This document shows positions 16,911-25,333 of a stretch of 35,821 nt of DNA, one piece after another. Under the pieces are notes generated by a model that saw nothing but the letters and a program-made list of their open reading frames with translations, was not told the origin of the DNA and searched no databases. The position numbers and the translations under genes were made by a program. Numbering within the stretch: position 1 is the stretch's first letter; each line of letters starts with the position of its first letter. Origin of the DNA: Chitinophagaceae bacterium (GTDB taxonomy: Bacteria > Bacteroidota > Bacteroidia > Chitinophagales > Chitinophagaceae); contig SEAD01000067.1 in NCBI GenBank assembly GCA_004173355.1, positions 1 through 35,821 on the forward strand, written 5' to 3'.

Positions 16911-17888
16911 ATGAAACTTAACAAGATCGTATACCTGGCAGCTTTCGGAGCGACAGTAGTATTGAGTTCCTGCCTTAAGGAACACGATACCAACATCAGC
17001 ACTGAAGACTTTTCGCCAACCTTCCTCAGCCTGATTTTCCCGACGGGTAACTCTACGGTAAACTCCGGACAGCAGTACTTCAGCAATGCAGGCCTGCAAT
17101 ATTCTGCCGATGCAACATCAGCTACCGAAACTTTTGTTATTAAAGTAGGCGGTGCCGGTACTTTCGGTTCAGATGTTACTGCAAACATCGGTGTGGACGC
17201 GACAAAAATCGCTGATGGTTCTGACGGTGTTACTTATGAACTCCTGCCTGATTCAACGTTCAAGCTTGAAACACCTTCGGTAGTTATACCTGCGGGTGCA
17301 CGTGAAGCCAATGGCGGGATTACCTTTTATCCAAACAAGATCGATCCTACACGCGCGTACGTATTACCGGTGGTGATCAAGGATGCACAGGGACAAACCA
17401 TTTCCAGCAACATCAATGCGATCTATTTCCGCGTGGCGCTTAAAAACCGCTACGATGCGATCTACACGCTGAGGATGCGTCTGGAAGGATGGGCTGACTA
17501 CGGAATCAGTACCGGTATTTCCGGTCCTTATCCGAAAGAGATCCGCCTGACTACCAACACAGCAAGCTCTGTTACCCATTTCACTACCCAGAATAACACC
17601 GACCTCCAGCCTGGTTTCACCGGCGGACCTGGTGTGATTTCGGGAAATACACAGTTTGGCGCTGCTTCCCCTGAATACTTCTTCGACAACGCAACCAATG
17701 CGCTGGTCAATGTGAAGAACACTATCGCAGATGACGGTCGCGGCCGTACGTTCAAACTGAACCCGGCAGTGATGGACAGTCGCTTTGACCCGGATACGAA
17801 GACAATCTATGCAGCGTACATGATGACCCAGACCGGTCGTCCTGACCTGCTGATCTTCGATACCCTGTCCTATAAAGGACCACGCTAG
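16911..17888 (+). CDS. DUF1735-like surface lipoprotein, third gene of the SusCD operon
   Basis: The protein has 325 residues with a lipoprotein signal (MKLNKIVYLAAFGATVVLSSC, Cys21). The N-terminal half resembles the DUF1735 beta-sandwich common in Bacteroidota polysaccharide or glycan utilisation loci (VTYELLPDSTFKLETPSVVIPAGAREANGGITFYPNKI, then RAYVLPVVIKDAQG). The second half (YDAIYTLRMRLEGWADYG onward) looks like a separate beta-rich binding domain. It starts 22 bp after susD and is followed by a hairpin terminator, so it ends the operon. A role as an accessory ligand-binding surface protein is inferred from family and position. No catalytic motif was seen. Confidence 0.85.
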   Translation: MKLNKIVYLAAFGATVVLSSCLKEHDTNISTEDFSPTFLSLIFPTGNSTVNSGQQYFSNAGLQYSADATSATETFVIKVGGAGTFGSDVTANIGVDATKIADGSDGVTYELLPDSTFKLETPSVVIPAGAREANGGITFYPNKIDPTRAYVLPVVIKDAQGQTISSNINAIYFRVALKNRYDAIYTLRMRLEGWADYGISTGISGPYPKEIRLTTNTASSVTHFTTQNNTDLQPGFTGGPGVISGNTQFGAASPEYFFDNATNALVNVKNTIADDGRGRTFKLNPAVMDSRFDPDTKTIYAAYMMTQTGRPDLLIFDTLSYKGPR

Positions 17889-17911
17889 AACGGCAACAGT
17901 TTTCTCAATGT

Positions 17912-17938
17912 AGGGCTGCCTGTAAAAGGGCGGCCCTT
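17912..17938 (+). terminator. Probable terminator of the SusCD operon
   Basis: A 9-bp stem with one G-T wobble (17912-17920 with 17929-17937) and an 8-nt loop lies 23 bp after the DUF1735-like gene. The T tract after it is weak (TTATATG). Confidence 0.55.
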
Positions 17939-17976
17939 ATATGTTAAAAGGAATAACCAACCATTAAACCCAGGAA

Positions 17977-18660
17977 ATGAAAAAAACTACCCTTACCATC
18001 CTCAGCCTGTTCATCGCCCTGTTCGCCCTGCAGGCACAGGTTACCGGCGGTGATACCACGCATCATTCCACTTACCTCTTCGCTACATTCAAGCCCGGAT
18101 TTGTAAAAATGAAGTCAGGCGCCGTGGAAAAAGCCGACCTGAATTACGATGGCTATAGCCAGCAGGTTGCCTTCATGAAAGGCACCGAAGTCATGCAGCT
18201 TACCGGTCTGGAAGAAGTGGATACCATCTATTTCAGTGGCCGGAAATTCATCCCGATCAAAAAAAATGTATACGAGATCATCGAAACAGGTGACCCTGTA
18301 ACGCTGCTCGTTATTTACGATGCAAAGATCAAACCCCTTACCAGTACGGTAGGTCACGACGGCTACTCCAAAAAGTCCGCCAACGAAGTGACCAATACCA
18401 TCACCAGCGGGAACCTCAACCGCTCACGTTACCAGAGTGACTACAACATCGAATTGCACCGTACTTACTTCTTCCTGCGTTACAGTGATATCTACAAGTC
18501 CAACACCGAAAAGCAGGTGGTGAAAGCATTCCCTGAAAACGTGTCGGAGAAAATCCGCACCTATTTTGATACCAACAAGGTTGACCTGAAGGATGCCGAC
18601 CAGCTCCTCGCACTGATGCGCCATGCCAACGAAAAGAAGGTAAAAGAGCGGAAAAAATAA
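17977..18660 (+). CDS. Secreted protein of unknown function
   Basis: The protein has 227 residues with a Sec signal peptide (MKKTTLTILSLFIALFALQAQ). I do not recognise a family. The middle part has beta-rich segments (AFMKGTEVMQLTGLEEVDTIYFSGRKFIPI, YEIIETGDPVTLLVIYDAKI) with no obvious catalytic motif. The C-terminus is helical and strongly basic (MRHANEKKVKERKK). It lies 88 bp after the SusCD operon, beyond a terminator-like hairpin, so it may have its own promoter or be expressed by read-through. It is probably periplasmic. Confidence 0.8.
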   Translation: MKKTTLTILSLFIALFALQAQVTGGDTTHHSTYLFATFKPGFVKMKSGAVEKADLNYDGYSQQVAFMKGTEVMQLTGLEEVDTIYFSGRKFIPIKKNVYEIIETGDPVTLLVIYDAKIKPLTSTVGHDGYSKKSANEVTNTITSGNLNRSRYQSDYNIELHRTYFFLRYSDIYKSNTEKQVVKAFPENVSEKIRTYFDTNKVDLKDADQLLALMRHANEKKVKERKK

Positions 18661-18714
18661 TTTTCCGGATCACCGGATCCTGCTGACAAACTGTTGTCAC
18701 TGGCCTGTACGAGC

Positions 18715-18744
18715 TTTGGGTAACAAAACAATCAATAACCCAAA
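18715..18744 (+). promoter_or_regulatory. Candidate operator dyad upstream of the DinB-WYL genes
   Basis: Perfect 7-bp arms TTTGGGT (18715-18721) and ACCCAAA (18738-18744), with a 16-bp spacer, end 11 bp before the dinB-like ATG. A WYL regulator is the second gene of the pair and may use this site for autoregulation. The dyad is seen directly; its function is inferred. Confidence 0.35.
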
Positions 18745-18755
18745 ATCAATCAGTT

Positions 18756-19250
18756 ATGGCAAGTACAGCAACAGCCCCAAAGACAACACCCGTTTTCAGC
18801 CCCGACCAGCTCCTGGCCAACTGGACCGGCAACCGCGCGCTGACCCGCAGGGTCTTTGATGCATTCCCGGAAAAGGAACTGTTTAGTTTCTCCGTAAGCG
18901 GTATGCGGACCGCAGCCGTGCTCGGACAGGAACTGCTGGCAATCGGTGCACCCGGTATGCGGCAGATCATATTCGGCGAACAGGAACAGCTGAACGAGGG
19001 CATTGACCTCAAAAACAGCAAGGCCGAACTGCTCCGTCTCTGGGATGAAGCCACCGAAGAGATAATCAACCTGTGGGCACAACTTCCGGAAGATTCATTT
19101 TCAAAAGAAGTACTTGCATTCGGGATGTATCCCGGTACCGGCTGGTCACAGATCGCCTACTATATCGATAATGAGATCCATCACCGTGGCCAGATGTATG
19201 TATACCTCCGTGCACTCGGCATCGAGCCCCCGTTTTTCTGGGAAAAATAA
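18756..19250 (+). CDS. DinB-family putative metal-dependent protein
   Basis: The protein has 164 residues of the DinB/YfiT four-helix-bundle type. C-terminal DNEIHHRGQMYVYLRALGIEPPFFWE carries the last two of the usual three metal-binding histidines, as HHRGQ. The usual first histidine near residue 50 is not clear. That position reads MRTAAVLGQELLAIGAPGMRQIIFGE, so metal binding may be altered. DinB-like proteins include thiol transferases and stress-related proteins. Here the gene is followed 27 bp later by a WYL regulator, a recurrent pairing. Its cellular role is not known. Confidence 0.85.
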   Translation: MASTATAPKTTPVFSPDQLLANWTGNRALTRRVFDAFPEKELFSFSVSGMRTAAVLGQELLAIGAPGMRQIIFGEQEQLNEGIDLKNSKAELLRLWDEATEEIINLWAQLPEDSFSKEVLAFGMYPGTGWSQIAYYIDNEIHHRGQMYVYLRALGIEPPFFWEK

Positions 19251-19277
19251 CCATGTGCAACGGAATGACTAATTTTC

Positions 19278-20243
19278 ATGGCCATGGGTGATGAAGTAAA
19301 AAACAGGTTCGACCGTATCGTTGCAATCCTTACGCAACTGCAGACAAGCCGTGTCGTCAGGGCACAGGAACTTGCTGACCGTTTCCAGGTCAGCCTCCGC
19401 ACCATATACAGGGATATCCGGTCTCTCGAAGAGGCCGGTGTTCCTGTGTCCGGTGAGGCCGGAGTCGGTTACTCGCTCATGGATGGTTACCGCCTGCCAC
19501 CGGTGATGTTTACCCAGGAAGAAGCTTCCAGTTTTGTAGCGGCGGAAAAACTGATGCAGAAGTTCACGGATAAAAAAGTGGCGGCAGATTACGGCGCGGC
19601 CATGTCGAAAATCCGTTCCGTACTTCGTGGCAACCTGAAAGACCATGTGGACGCACTCGACACCCAGATCTGGATGAACCCTGCTGATGAAAACGGCACC
19701 GAACCGATTCCGGGATCCCTTGGCATACTGCTGGAAAGTATAGCACAGAAAAAACAGGTACGGATTGAATACCGCGCATTTGAAAGTGAACATGCGTCGA
19801 TGCGGGATATTGAACCGGTCGGATTATTCCATGCGGAAAACAACTGGAACATGATGGCGTATTGCCACCTTCGCAACGACTATCGCCAGTTCAGGGCCGA
19901 CCGGATCCTGAAAATCGCAAGGCTGGATATGCCATTCACACGTGAACACCCTTCCATTGATGTGTTCCGCAAAACAGAATGGCCGGGCACAAATTACCGC
20001 GTGGTCATCCGCGTGGCAAAAGACGTGTGCAAATACCTGCGGGCCGGTAAAAAATACTACGGCATCGTGGATGAGAAAATAATCGGCGACCAGATCGAGA
20101 TGACCTTCATGACACACGAAGATGGTGAGGGTCTTGCGCGCTGGTTCATGATGTTCGGGGACAATGGTGAGGTAGTGGAGCCCCAGGATTTCCGGGATAA
20201 AATCACTGCCTTTGCCCGCGAAATTATTTCCCGCAATACCTAG
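19278..20243 (+). CDS. YafY-type HTH/WYL-domain transcriptional regulator
   Basis: The protein has 321 residues. An N-terminal DeoR-like winged helix (RFDRIVAILTQLQTSRVVRAQELADRFQVSLRTIYRDIRSLEEAGVPV) is followed by GYSLMDGYRLPPVMFTQEEA and a WYL-type ligand domain (RIEYRAFESE, DIEPVGLFHAENNWNMMAYCHLRNDYRQFRADRILKI). A WCX-like C-terminal extension is present. WYL regulators sense nucleic-acid-like or other small ligands. The start could be either ATG, at 19278 or 19284. It is probably co-transcribed with the dinB-like gene. Its stop overlaps the stop of a convergent small gene within CTAG at 20240-20243. Confidence 0.93.
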   Translation: MAMGDEVKNRFDRIVAILTQLQTSRVVRAQELADRFQVSLRTIYRDIRSLEEAGVPVSGEAGVGYSLMDGYRLPPVMFTQEEASSFVAAEKLMQKFTDKKVAADYGAAMSKIRSVLRGNLKDHVDALDTQIWMNPADENGTEPIPGSLGILLESIAQKKQVRIEYRAFESEHASMRDIEPVGLFHAENNWNMMAYCHLRNDYRQFRADRILKIARLDMPFTREHPSIDVFRKTEWPGTNYRVVIRVAKDVCKYLRAGKKYYGIVDEKIIGDQIEMTFMTHEDGEGLARWFMMFGDNGEVVEPQDFRDKITAFAREIISRNT

Positions 20244-20515
20244 TCTGTCCCGATCCCCGGGATTTCTATTTCATTCAGGTCACAAAAATCTTTCAATGTG
20301 AGGAATGCTCCCTGTGCTACCAGGTTGAGGCGGTAGAGGTCATGATCACGACAGGGTACAACCTGGATCAGTACGAGGATATGTTTTTCGGGACTTCCGG
20401 ATGTAAAACGGAAGGGGAGGCCTACAAAATCTGATAGCTCTTCCTTGATCCTGATCGCTTCATCGTAGGGGTAAAAATCGGAGGTGGCTGGGGTGGTTCC
20501 GGACATGCTGAACAT
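20240..20515 (-). CDS. Small hypothetical cytosolic protein
   Basis: The protein has 91 residues (88 if the ATG at 20506 is used). No family is recognised. It has no signal peptide or membrane helix. The composition is protein-like: an acidic helical stretch (YPYDEAIRIKEELSDFVG) is followed by beta-prone segments (KHILVLIQVVPC, LYRLNLVAQGAFLTLKDF). Its stop codon overlaps the WYL regulator stop on the other strand. No strong promoter motif was found. Confidence 0.55.
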   Translation of the reverse strand: MFSMSGTTPATSDFYPYDEAIRIKEELSDFVGLPFRFTSGSPEKHILVLIQVVPCRDHDLYRLNLVAQGAFLTLKDFCDLNEIEIPGIGTD

Positions 20516-20642
20516 CGGTGGCTAAGGGTTAGGGTTAAAGGTTTCCTGACAAATACGTATTTCGCAAATGTTGGGTTTTATTTCAACCCCGGGACGGGGT
20601 ATTATTCCCGGGTCGTGCTAAGGCTATACCCTTAAAATCTGT

Positions 20643-20978
20643 TCAGGGTTTATATTCCAGCATCGCCAGGTACGGATCACGCTCCAGTCCAAGTATCTGG
20701 CAGAAAGCCAATTCGATCTTTAGTCCGGCCCCTTGCAGGAGAATGATTTTTCCCCGGAAATCTTTTCCCTTTTTTTCGAGGATGGCAGCCTCCGCCAGCA
20801 GGTGGCGGTAACCCATCTGCTCCCGTACGGGAACGCCTGGCCAGATATCTCCACCCACCCAGTTGCCGGGCACCGCTATCCCAAGGGGAAATGTACCTGC
20901 GAGCACAGGGGTATACGGATGTAGTTTGCCGTCGATCGGTGCTGCGGTTCCATCTGGCTGCAAGATCGTACAGCCCAT
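20643..20978 (-). CDS. Small hypothetical protein
   Basis: The protein has 111 residues with no family recognised. It has no signal peptide. Proline- and glycine-rich segments (YTPVLAGTFPLGIAVPGNWVGGDIWPGVPV) precede a mixed helix/strand tail (HLLAEAAILEKKGKDFRGKIILLQGAGLKIELAFCQILGL). It is encoded divergently from the small gene at 21074, 95 bp away, and in the same direction as the gene at 20240-20515. A weak 7-bp hairpin at 20588-20612 lies between them without a T tract. Confidence 0.5.
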   Translation of the reverse strand: MGCTILQPDGTAAPIDGKLHPYTPVLAGTFPLGIAVPGNWVGGDIWPGVPVREQMGYRHLLAEAAILEKKGKDFRGKIILLQGAGLKIELAFCQILGLERDPYLAMLEYKP

Positions 20979-21073
20979 TTTTTTTCTATATGATTTCTTT
21001 GGAATCCATCCGGATTTGGCTACATTAGTGGCTCATTCATCGTTAAGGCCGGTGATGGTCCACCATCATAAAT

Positions 21074-21421
21074 ATGCGCAAGCAACTACTTTTTATATGT
21101 TTCCTTTTTGTCCTCATAGGGAAACTGGCCTTTACGGGAGCCAGCGTCAGGGCGCTGTTCCAGCCGTATGATTCCACCCCCGTTGTCCATAAGTCGGAGC
21201 TGAGTACCTATTACGCGCAAACCGGTTTCGAGTTTGCCGTTGAAGCCGAAGACGATCTCACGGGCAAAACAAAAAAGCATTTCCTGTCGCCCTGCGATAT
21301 TCCCTCAAACGAATTTACTTTCAGCTCACCTTCTGTTTCCCGTGAAGTACTTTCTATCAGCATGGCACATGTACCTGTGCCTTCTGATTTTGTGATCCTG
21401 CATCGGCGGATCCTTATCTGA
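21074..21421 (+). CDS. Small exported or membrane-anchored hypothetical protein
   Basis: The protein has 115 residues. The N-terminus is a signal peptide or anchor (MRKQLLFICFLFVLIGKLAFTGASV). The rest is soluble and hydrophilic, with no recognised motif and a single later cysteine (SPCDIPSNEF). It stands alone between a divergent gene and a non-coding stretch. Whether it is expressed cannot be judged from the sequence. Confidence 0.5.
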   Translation: MRKQLLFICFLFVLIGKLAFTGASVRALFQPYDSTPVVHKSELSTYYAQTGFEFAVEAEDDLTGKTKKHFLSPCDIPSNEFTFSSPSVSREVLSISMAHVPVPSDFVILHRRILI

Positions 21422-21593
21422 TCAATTCCTGTTACCATCTTACTGATTGCTGTCCTGTGCCGGGACAACAATTGTTTATCCGTACATCAATCCCTTGTTG
21501 GGGATTAACGATGAGGCCTTAAAAGCATTCATCATGTAGTGCCAGGTTTTCCAGCCAGGTAGCCGTGGTGTTTTTTTTGGTGTATAATCAGAG

Positions 21594-21649
21594 CTTGCTG
21601 CCAGGATTTGCCGGTTCCTACGACCGGTTATTAAATGGCAGTACGCAAG
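21594..21649 (+). ncRNA. Candidate structured RNA upstream of a terminator
   Basis: An outer stem pairs CTTGCTGCCA (21594-21603) with TGGCAG plus CAAG (21636-21641 and 21646-21649), with a 4-nt bulge TACG. It encloses a small hairpin CCGGT/ACCGG (21611-21615 and 21623-21627). The CAAG strand overlaps the first bases of the terminator stem that follows, so the two could compete. This could be a small RNA or the 3' end of a transcript. No known RNA family was recognised. Confidence 0.3.
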
Positions 21650-21675
21650 CCCCGGAGGTGGTCCGGGGCTTTTTG
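21647..21675 (+). terminator. Strong intrinsic terminator
   Basis: A perfect 10-bp GC-rich stem (21647-21656 with 21662-21671) with a 5-nt loop is followed by a T run. It is over 220 bp downstream of the nearest gene on this strand and about 140 bp before the next gene, which suggests that a short non-coding transcript ends here. Confidence 0.8.
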
Positions 21676-21814
21676 TATTTTTAGCCATGCCCTGAAATGC
21701 AGGCGGGGCCTTTATTTCATAGATCACGTAATATCATAGGTGTGAACTCTTAAACCCCCATTCCGGCTTGCCGTTTGTGGTTTTCATTGCATTCCTGAAC
21801 ATTCAAGCCTGCAT

Positions 21815-23776
21815 ATGAAAATGATTTATACCCCTGTACCTCTCCTCGTTTTCCTCGTTTGTTGCCTTATTTTTTCCAGTGCTCCCGCTGCCGCCCAGAT
21901 CAATGAAGTGTTTGAAACCGAAACAAACAATGCAACCGTGTTTTCCGAATTGGGAAACAGTTTCACCATCTCCTCCAGCGCAAACGGACCTTTCCGCATC
22001 AGCACCGGATTCCCGGGCAGGGGATTCAACAGCCTGACCGCCGACAATGTGCTGGTTGATAACTTTTCAGTCGTACAGCCCAATACTGCCTGCGATTTTT
22101 CGATCGCCAGTTCGGATTCAAAACCATTCCTCCTCAACAGCGTATGGTTATACCTTGCAAGGGCCAACCGTGACCTTAACATCGACGGCACCCTCACTAT
22201 CACCGGTTTTCTTGGCGGATCGCAGGTGTACAGCGTTACCCAGACCGGGGGTTTCGCAAAGACATTGGGACTTACCAACGGATATAGCCTGGTCAATATG
22301 CTGGTGTTCGGTGGGTCAAACAATACAACAAAGTATGTTGACCGGATCCAGTTCACTACCAGCAGTGCTTACAGTTATGTCGGCCTCGACGCATTCAATT
22401 ATACACCCGCCCTTTTACCAGTCATCCTGTCCAGTCCATTACTGCAGACCGTCTGCAGCGGCACCGCTGTCAGCTTCACCGCAAATGTGGCCAATGCCAG
22501 CTCCTACAAATGGCAGGAGTTTGTAACGTCCTGGACCGATATACCCAACAGCGGGGTCTATTCCGGTGTCAACAGCACAACCCTGACCATCTCCAATTCC
22601 ACCTCACTCGGCGGCCGGCAATACCGGCTCGTGGCTATAAATGCAAATGGCAACATCAGTACTTCAGGAGCTTTACTAACCGTAAACCCGCTGCTGACAA
22701 CGCTGGCAGGGGTAGTGGCCGGACTGCCGTACTGCGTTACCCAGATTGGTTCCCTGTCGGGTAATGTATACGCCGACCTGAGCTGCCGTCCCTTTGCATC
22801 GGTGGTCGCCACCGGTTCGCAACCTCTCACCGGACTGATGGAAACCTGCGTACAACTGGATCCCTCCACCTTGTCCTTTAACGGACAACCTTATGTACAA
22901 CGACACTATTTTATAGCACCGGTACTGAACCCGCTGACCGCTACCGGCAATATCACCATGTATTACAGCCAGGCAGATTTTAATGCATTCAATACTGCAA
23001 GAGGCACCTATCCACCATTGCCAACCGGGCCGGGTGATGCCACAGGTATTGCCAATCTCCGGCTTACCCATTTCCGTGGTACCGGTACCGCACCGGGCAA
23101 CTATACCGGCACCCCATTACTGATCGATCCCCTGGATGCAAATATTACCTGGAATGCCGGCAACAGTTACTGGGAAGTGACAACCGGGTTTACCGGGCTC
23201 GGTGGACTGTACCTGCACACCGGCGCGGTAGTTCTTCCCGTCAGGCTCGTCAGTTTTGCCGTCAGCCGGCAGGGCGGATGGAATGAAATAAAGTGGACCA
23301 GCGCGATGGAAGAAAACCTGCTGCGTTACGGGATAGAGCACAGCAGCAATGGCACTGATTTTACCAGTGTAGGGGAAATAGCAGTGAACGGCAACAGTAC
23401 CACCGAAAAATCATACAGCTACCGGCACAATGCCACGGGTAACAGTTATTACCGTCTCCGCATGGTGGAGGCTGATGGCGTTGACTTCAGCAATATCATA
23501 CGCGTGCGCGAAGAAATATCCCGCACAGAAATCAGCCTGGTGAACAATCCTGCCAGGGATGTTATACGCGTTGCAATCACTACCCCGCAAACAGGCCTGT
23601 ATACTTTCCAGCTGACGGACCTGGGCGGACGTGTACTGCATCGTGCCACGAGATCGGTACAGACGGGCACATCCACCATCGAGATCCGTCCGGCTGCAAG
23701 ACCAGGCCGGGGGTTGTACCTGCTCAATGTGGAAACGGAATCGGCGAAGACAACATTAAAAGTAGTGGTTGAGTAA
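21815..23776 (+). CDS. Secreted Ig-like protein with type IX secretion C-terminal domain
   Basis: The protein has 653 residues with a signal peptide (VPLLVFLVCCLIFSSAPAAAQ). The N-terminal beta-rich domain (about 24-200) is followed by an Ig-like domain (LLQTVCSGTAVSFTANVANASSYKWQEF to GGRQYRLVAINANGNISTSGALLTV, about 210-292). A cysteine-bearing beta domain comes next. A fibronectin-like segment follows (RLVSFAVSRQGGWNEIKWTSAMEENLLRYGIEHSSNGTDF). The C-terminus is a T9SS type A sorting domain (NNPARDVIRVAI, LTDLGGRVLH, GRGLYLLNVETESAKTTLKVVVE). It should be exported through the type IX system and attached to the surface or released. No catalytic motif is visible; an adhesin-like role is likely but unproven. 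The start may be the second ATG at 21821. Confidence 0.88.
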   Translation: MKMIYTPVPLLVFLVCCLIFSSAPAAAQINEVFETETNNATVFSELGNSFTISSSANGPFRISTGFPGRGFNSLTADNVLVDNFSVVQPNTACDFSIASSDSKPFLLNSVWLYLARANRDLNIDGTLTITGFLGGSQVYSVTQTGGFAKTLGLTNGYSLVNMLVFGGSNNTTKYVDRIQFTTSSAYSYVGLDAFNYTPALLPVILSSPLLQTVCSGTAVSFTANVANASSYKWQEFVTSWTDIPNSGVYSGVNSTTLTISNSTSLGGRQYRLVAINANGNISTSGALLTVNPLLTTLAGVVAGLPYCVTQIGSLSGNVYADLSCRPFASVVATGSQPLTGLMETCVQLDPSTLSFNGQPYVQRHYFIAPVLNPLTATGNITMYYSQADFNAFNTARGTYPPLPTGPGDATGIANLRLTHFRGTGTAPGNYTGTPLLIDPLDANITWNAGNSYWEVTTGFTGLGGLYLHTGAVVLPVRLVSFAVSRQGGWNEIKWTSAMEENLLRYGIEHSSNGTDFTSVGEIAVNGNSTTEKSYSYRHNATGNSYYRLRMVEADGVDFSNIIRVREEISRTEISLVNNPARDVIRVAITTPQTGLYTFQLTDLGGRVLHRATRSVQTGTSTIEIRPAARPGRGLYLLNVETESAKTTLKVVVE

Positions 23777-23782
23777 AATGAC

Positions 23783-23812
23783 TCCCTGGCTTAACGGCCA
23801 GGGATTTTTTTT
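23783..23812 (+). terminator. Terminator overlapping the end of a convergent gene
   Basis: An 8-bp stem (23783-23790 with 23797-23804), 6-nt loop and run of eight T lie just after the T9SS protein gene. The right stem arm and T run are inside the last codons of the minus-strand S41 gene, and that gene's stop codon (23791-23793) lies in the loop. Confidence 0.85.
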
Positions 23813-25278
23813 GCCCTTTCCGAAAGGATCAGTTCAATCCATTCGCGGTTTTGTCCTATCAGCTCTGCATACACGGGCCGGTAAATGATATCGGGTTGTA
23901 CACCCCGCGTGGGATCCTGCCCCGATGTTGCAAACTCCTGGTACACCATCGAGGTATGGGTTCTGATCCCTGAATGGGGAAGCGTAAGGTCAAGCCCGAT
24001 GACGGTCCCGCCACCGCTGAATGAACCAGCCGTTTCCTCACCAACAATCACCGCGCGCCCGTTGGATTTTGCCACGGCACAGAAAGTGGAAGCCGCAGAC
24101 GCAGTACCTCCATTGGCATAAATCCACACCCGACCCCGGTAGCCATTGATTTGCCGCTCCATCACTTTAAGTTCCATTGCCAGTTCGGAAATTTTTGCAG
24201 TGCTGATACCATCCTTCATGGAATCGATATACGCATATTTATTGCGTTGTATTTCCGCCGGGATATTCGTCATTGCCAGGGTGGAATCCGTTATGTCAAT
24301 CAGGTATTCCCGCTTCATGAAACGGGTGGGAGTATCCACGAGGTACGACATCAGCCAGGCTGCAAGTTCTTCTTCCCCGCCACCATTGTAACTCAGGTCG
24401 ATGACCAGGTCGGATGGTTGTTTTTTGCTGATTTCTGCAAAGAAACCGTCGATCTTTTTCCGGAATGTTTTTTTGTCTGCAGAAAATGTCCGCACTGTCA
24501 TAATCGCTACCGGATGGTTTTTTTCGAAATCCAGCCGGAAGGGTTGTTTCCGTAACCTGTCACCCCGCCGGCTGGCTTCCAGCACCGGTCGGTTGACCGG
24601 ATTGGCGAGTGCATTTTTATTGATGGAACCAAAGTCAAGCCCATTGGTGAACTCCCTTTCGATCACCCGTCCGTCTTTTTTACGGATCACAACCGAATAA
24701 GTGGTTGCTTCCTCAATGAACTGGTTGTAGGCCACATTAAAATTCAAGGAAGACAGGTAATGGTCCTTTGCACTCCTGATAAAACCATCAGCAGGCAGGT
24801 ATGGGTAAATGGCCTGCCGGATACTGTCGGTTGTTTTGCCATTGATGGATAACACCTCATCGCCGGGTTCGATGGACTGATCTGTAGTACCATTGACGAC
24901 CACAAAGGGATTTCCCTCGGGAAAGAATAACTGGAATGGGAGCATCTGCCATTTTTTGACCATTGATTCATATCCGTCACCTGGGTTGCTGTAACTATGT
25001 TCACACCTGGTCTCACTGACGGTAAACGCAATTTTTTTATAAAAATCCCTTCGCGTGAGCGGGGTGCGGATGCTGTTAAATACGCTGTCGAGTATGGACG
25101 ACATTTGTTCCCTCGTACGTCGTTTGTACATTCCGGGATGCGTTGTTTCCAGCTTGCCGCGCAGGTAACTGAAGTCAGATTGCATGGCCTCCACCGTGAG
25201 GAGAGCGGCTTCAGGGGCGAACTGTGCATGCATCGCCAGGGAACAGGAAAGGAAGGAAAGGAGGAGGCGTAAACGCAT
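23791..25278 (-). CDS. Exported S41-family peptidase
   Basis: The protein has 495 residues with a signal peptide (MRLRLLLSFLSCSLAMHAQ). An N-terminal helical region precedes a PDZ-like segment (FVVVNGTTDQSIEPGDEVLSINGKTTDSI, about 125-155) and the TSPc core. S41 marks are SDLVIDLSYNGGGEEELAAWL, the nucleophile region VWIYANGGTASAAS with Ser about 394, then VIVGEETAGSFSGGGTVIGLDLTLPHSG and GVQPDIIYRP. The lysine/serine dyad arrangement of CtpA-type enzymes seems modified, as in many Bacteroidota S41 proteins, so activity should be treated as likely, not certain. It probably acts in the periplasm. A hairpin separates it from the upstream AraC gene on the same strand. Confidence 0.92.
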   Translation of the reverse strand: MRLRLLLSFLSCSLAMHAQFAPEAALLTVEAMQSDFSYLRGKLETTHPGMYKRRTREQMSSILDSVFNSIRTPLTRRDFYKKIAFTVSETRCEHSYSNPGDGYESMVKKWQMLPFQLFFPEGNPFVVVNGTTDQSIEPGDEVLSINGKTTDSIRQAIYPYLPADGFIRSAKDHYLSSLNFNVAYNQFIEEATTYSVVIRKKDGRVIEREFTNGLDFGSINKNALANPVNRPVLEASRRGDRLRKQPFRLDFEKNHPVAIMTVRTFSADKKTFRKKIDGFFAEISKKQPSDLVIDLSYNGGGEEELAAWLMSYLVDTPTRFMKREYLIDITDSTLAMTNIPAEIQRNKYAYIDSMKDGISTAKISELAMELKVMERQINGYRGRVWIYANGGTASAASTFCAVAKSNGRAVIVGEETAGSFSGGGTVIGLDLTLPHSGIRTHTSMVYQEFATSGQDPTRGVQPDIIYRPVYAELIGQNREWIELILSERAKKIPGR

Positions 25279-25333
25279 AGTATTTTATTTACCCAAAACT
25301 CGTTTCAAATCCTCCTGCCAGCAAATTGCACAA

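Larger units (their letters stand above)
21422..21814 (+). other. 393-bp intergenic stretch without a clear gene
   Basis: No convincing coding region was found; a short minus-strand reading frame here (21476-21727) has no protein-like features. A TATAAT-like hexamer lies at 21583-21588, followed by a nested stem structure and a strong terminator (see separate entries). Confidence 0.6.

Noticed and set aside
20588-20612. Hairpin between two small minus-strand genes as a terminator
   Set aside because: The 7-bp stem has an 11-nt loop and no T tract on the minus strand, so the support is too weak.
21476-21727. Minus-strand reading frame of 83 codons in the intergenic stretch
   Set aside because: Composition is not protein-like, and the frame runs through the terminator and stem structures on the other strand.
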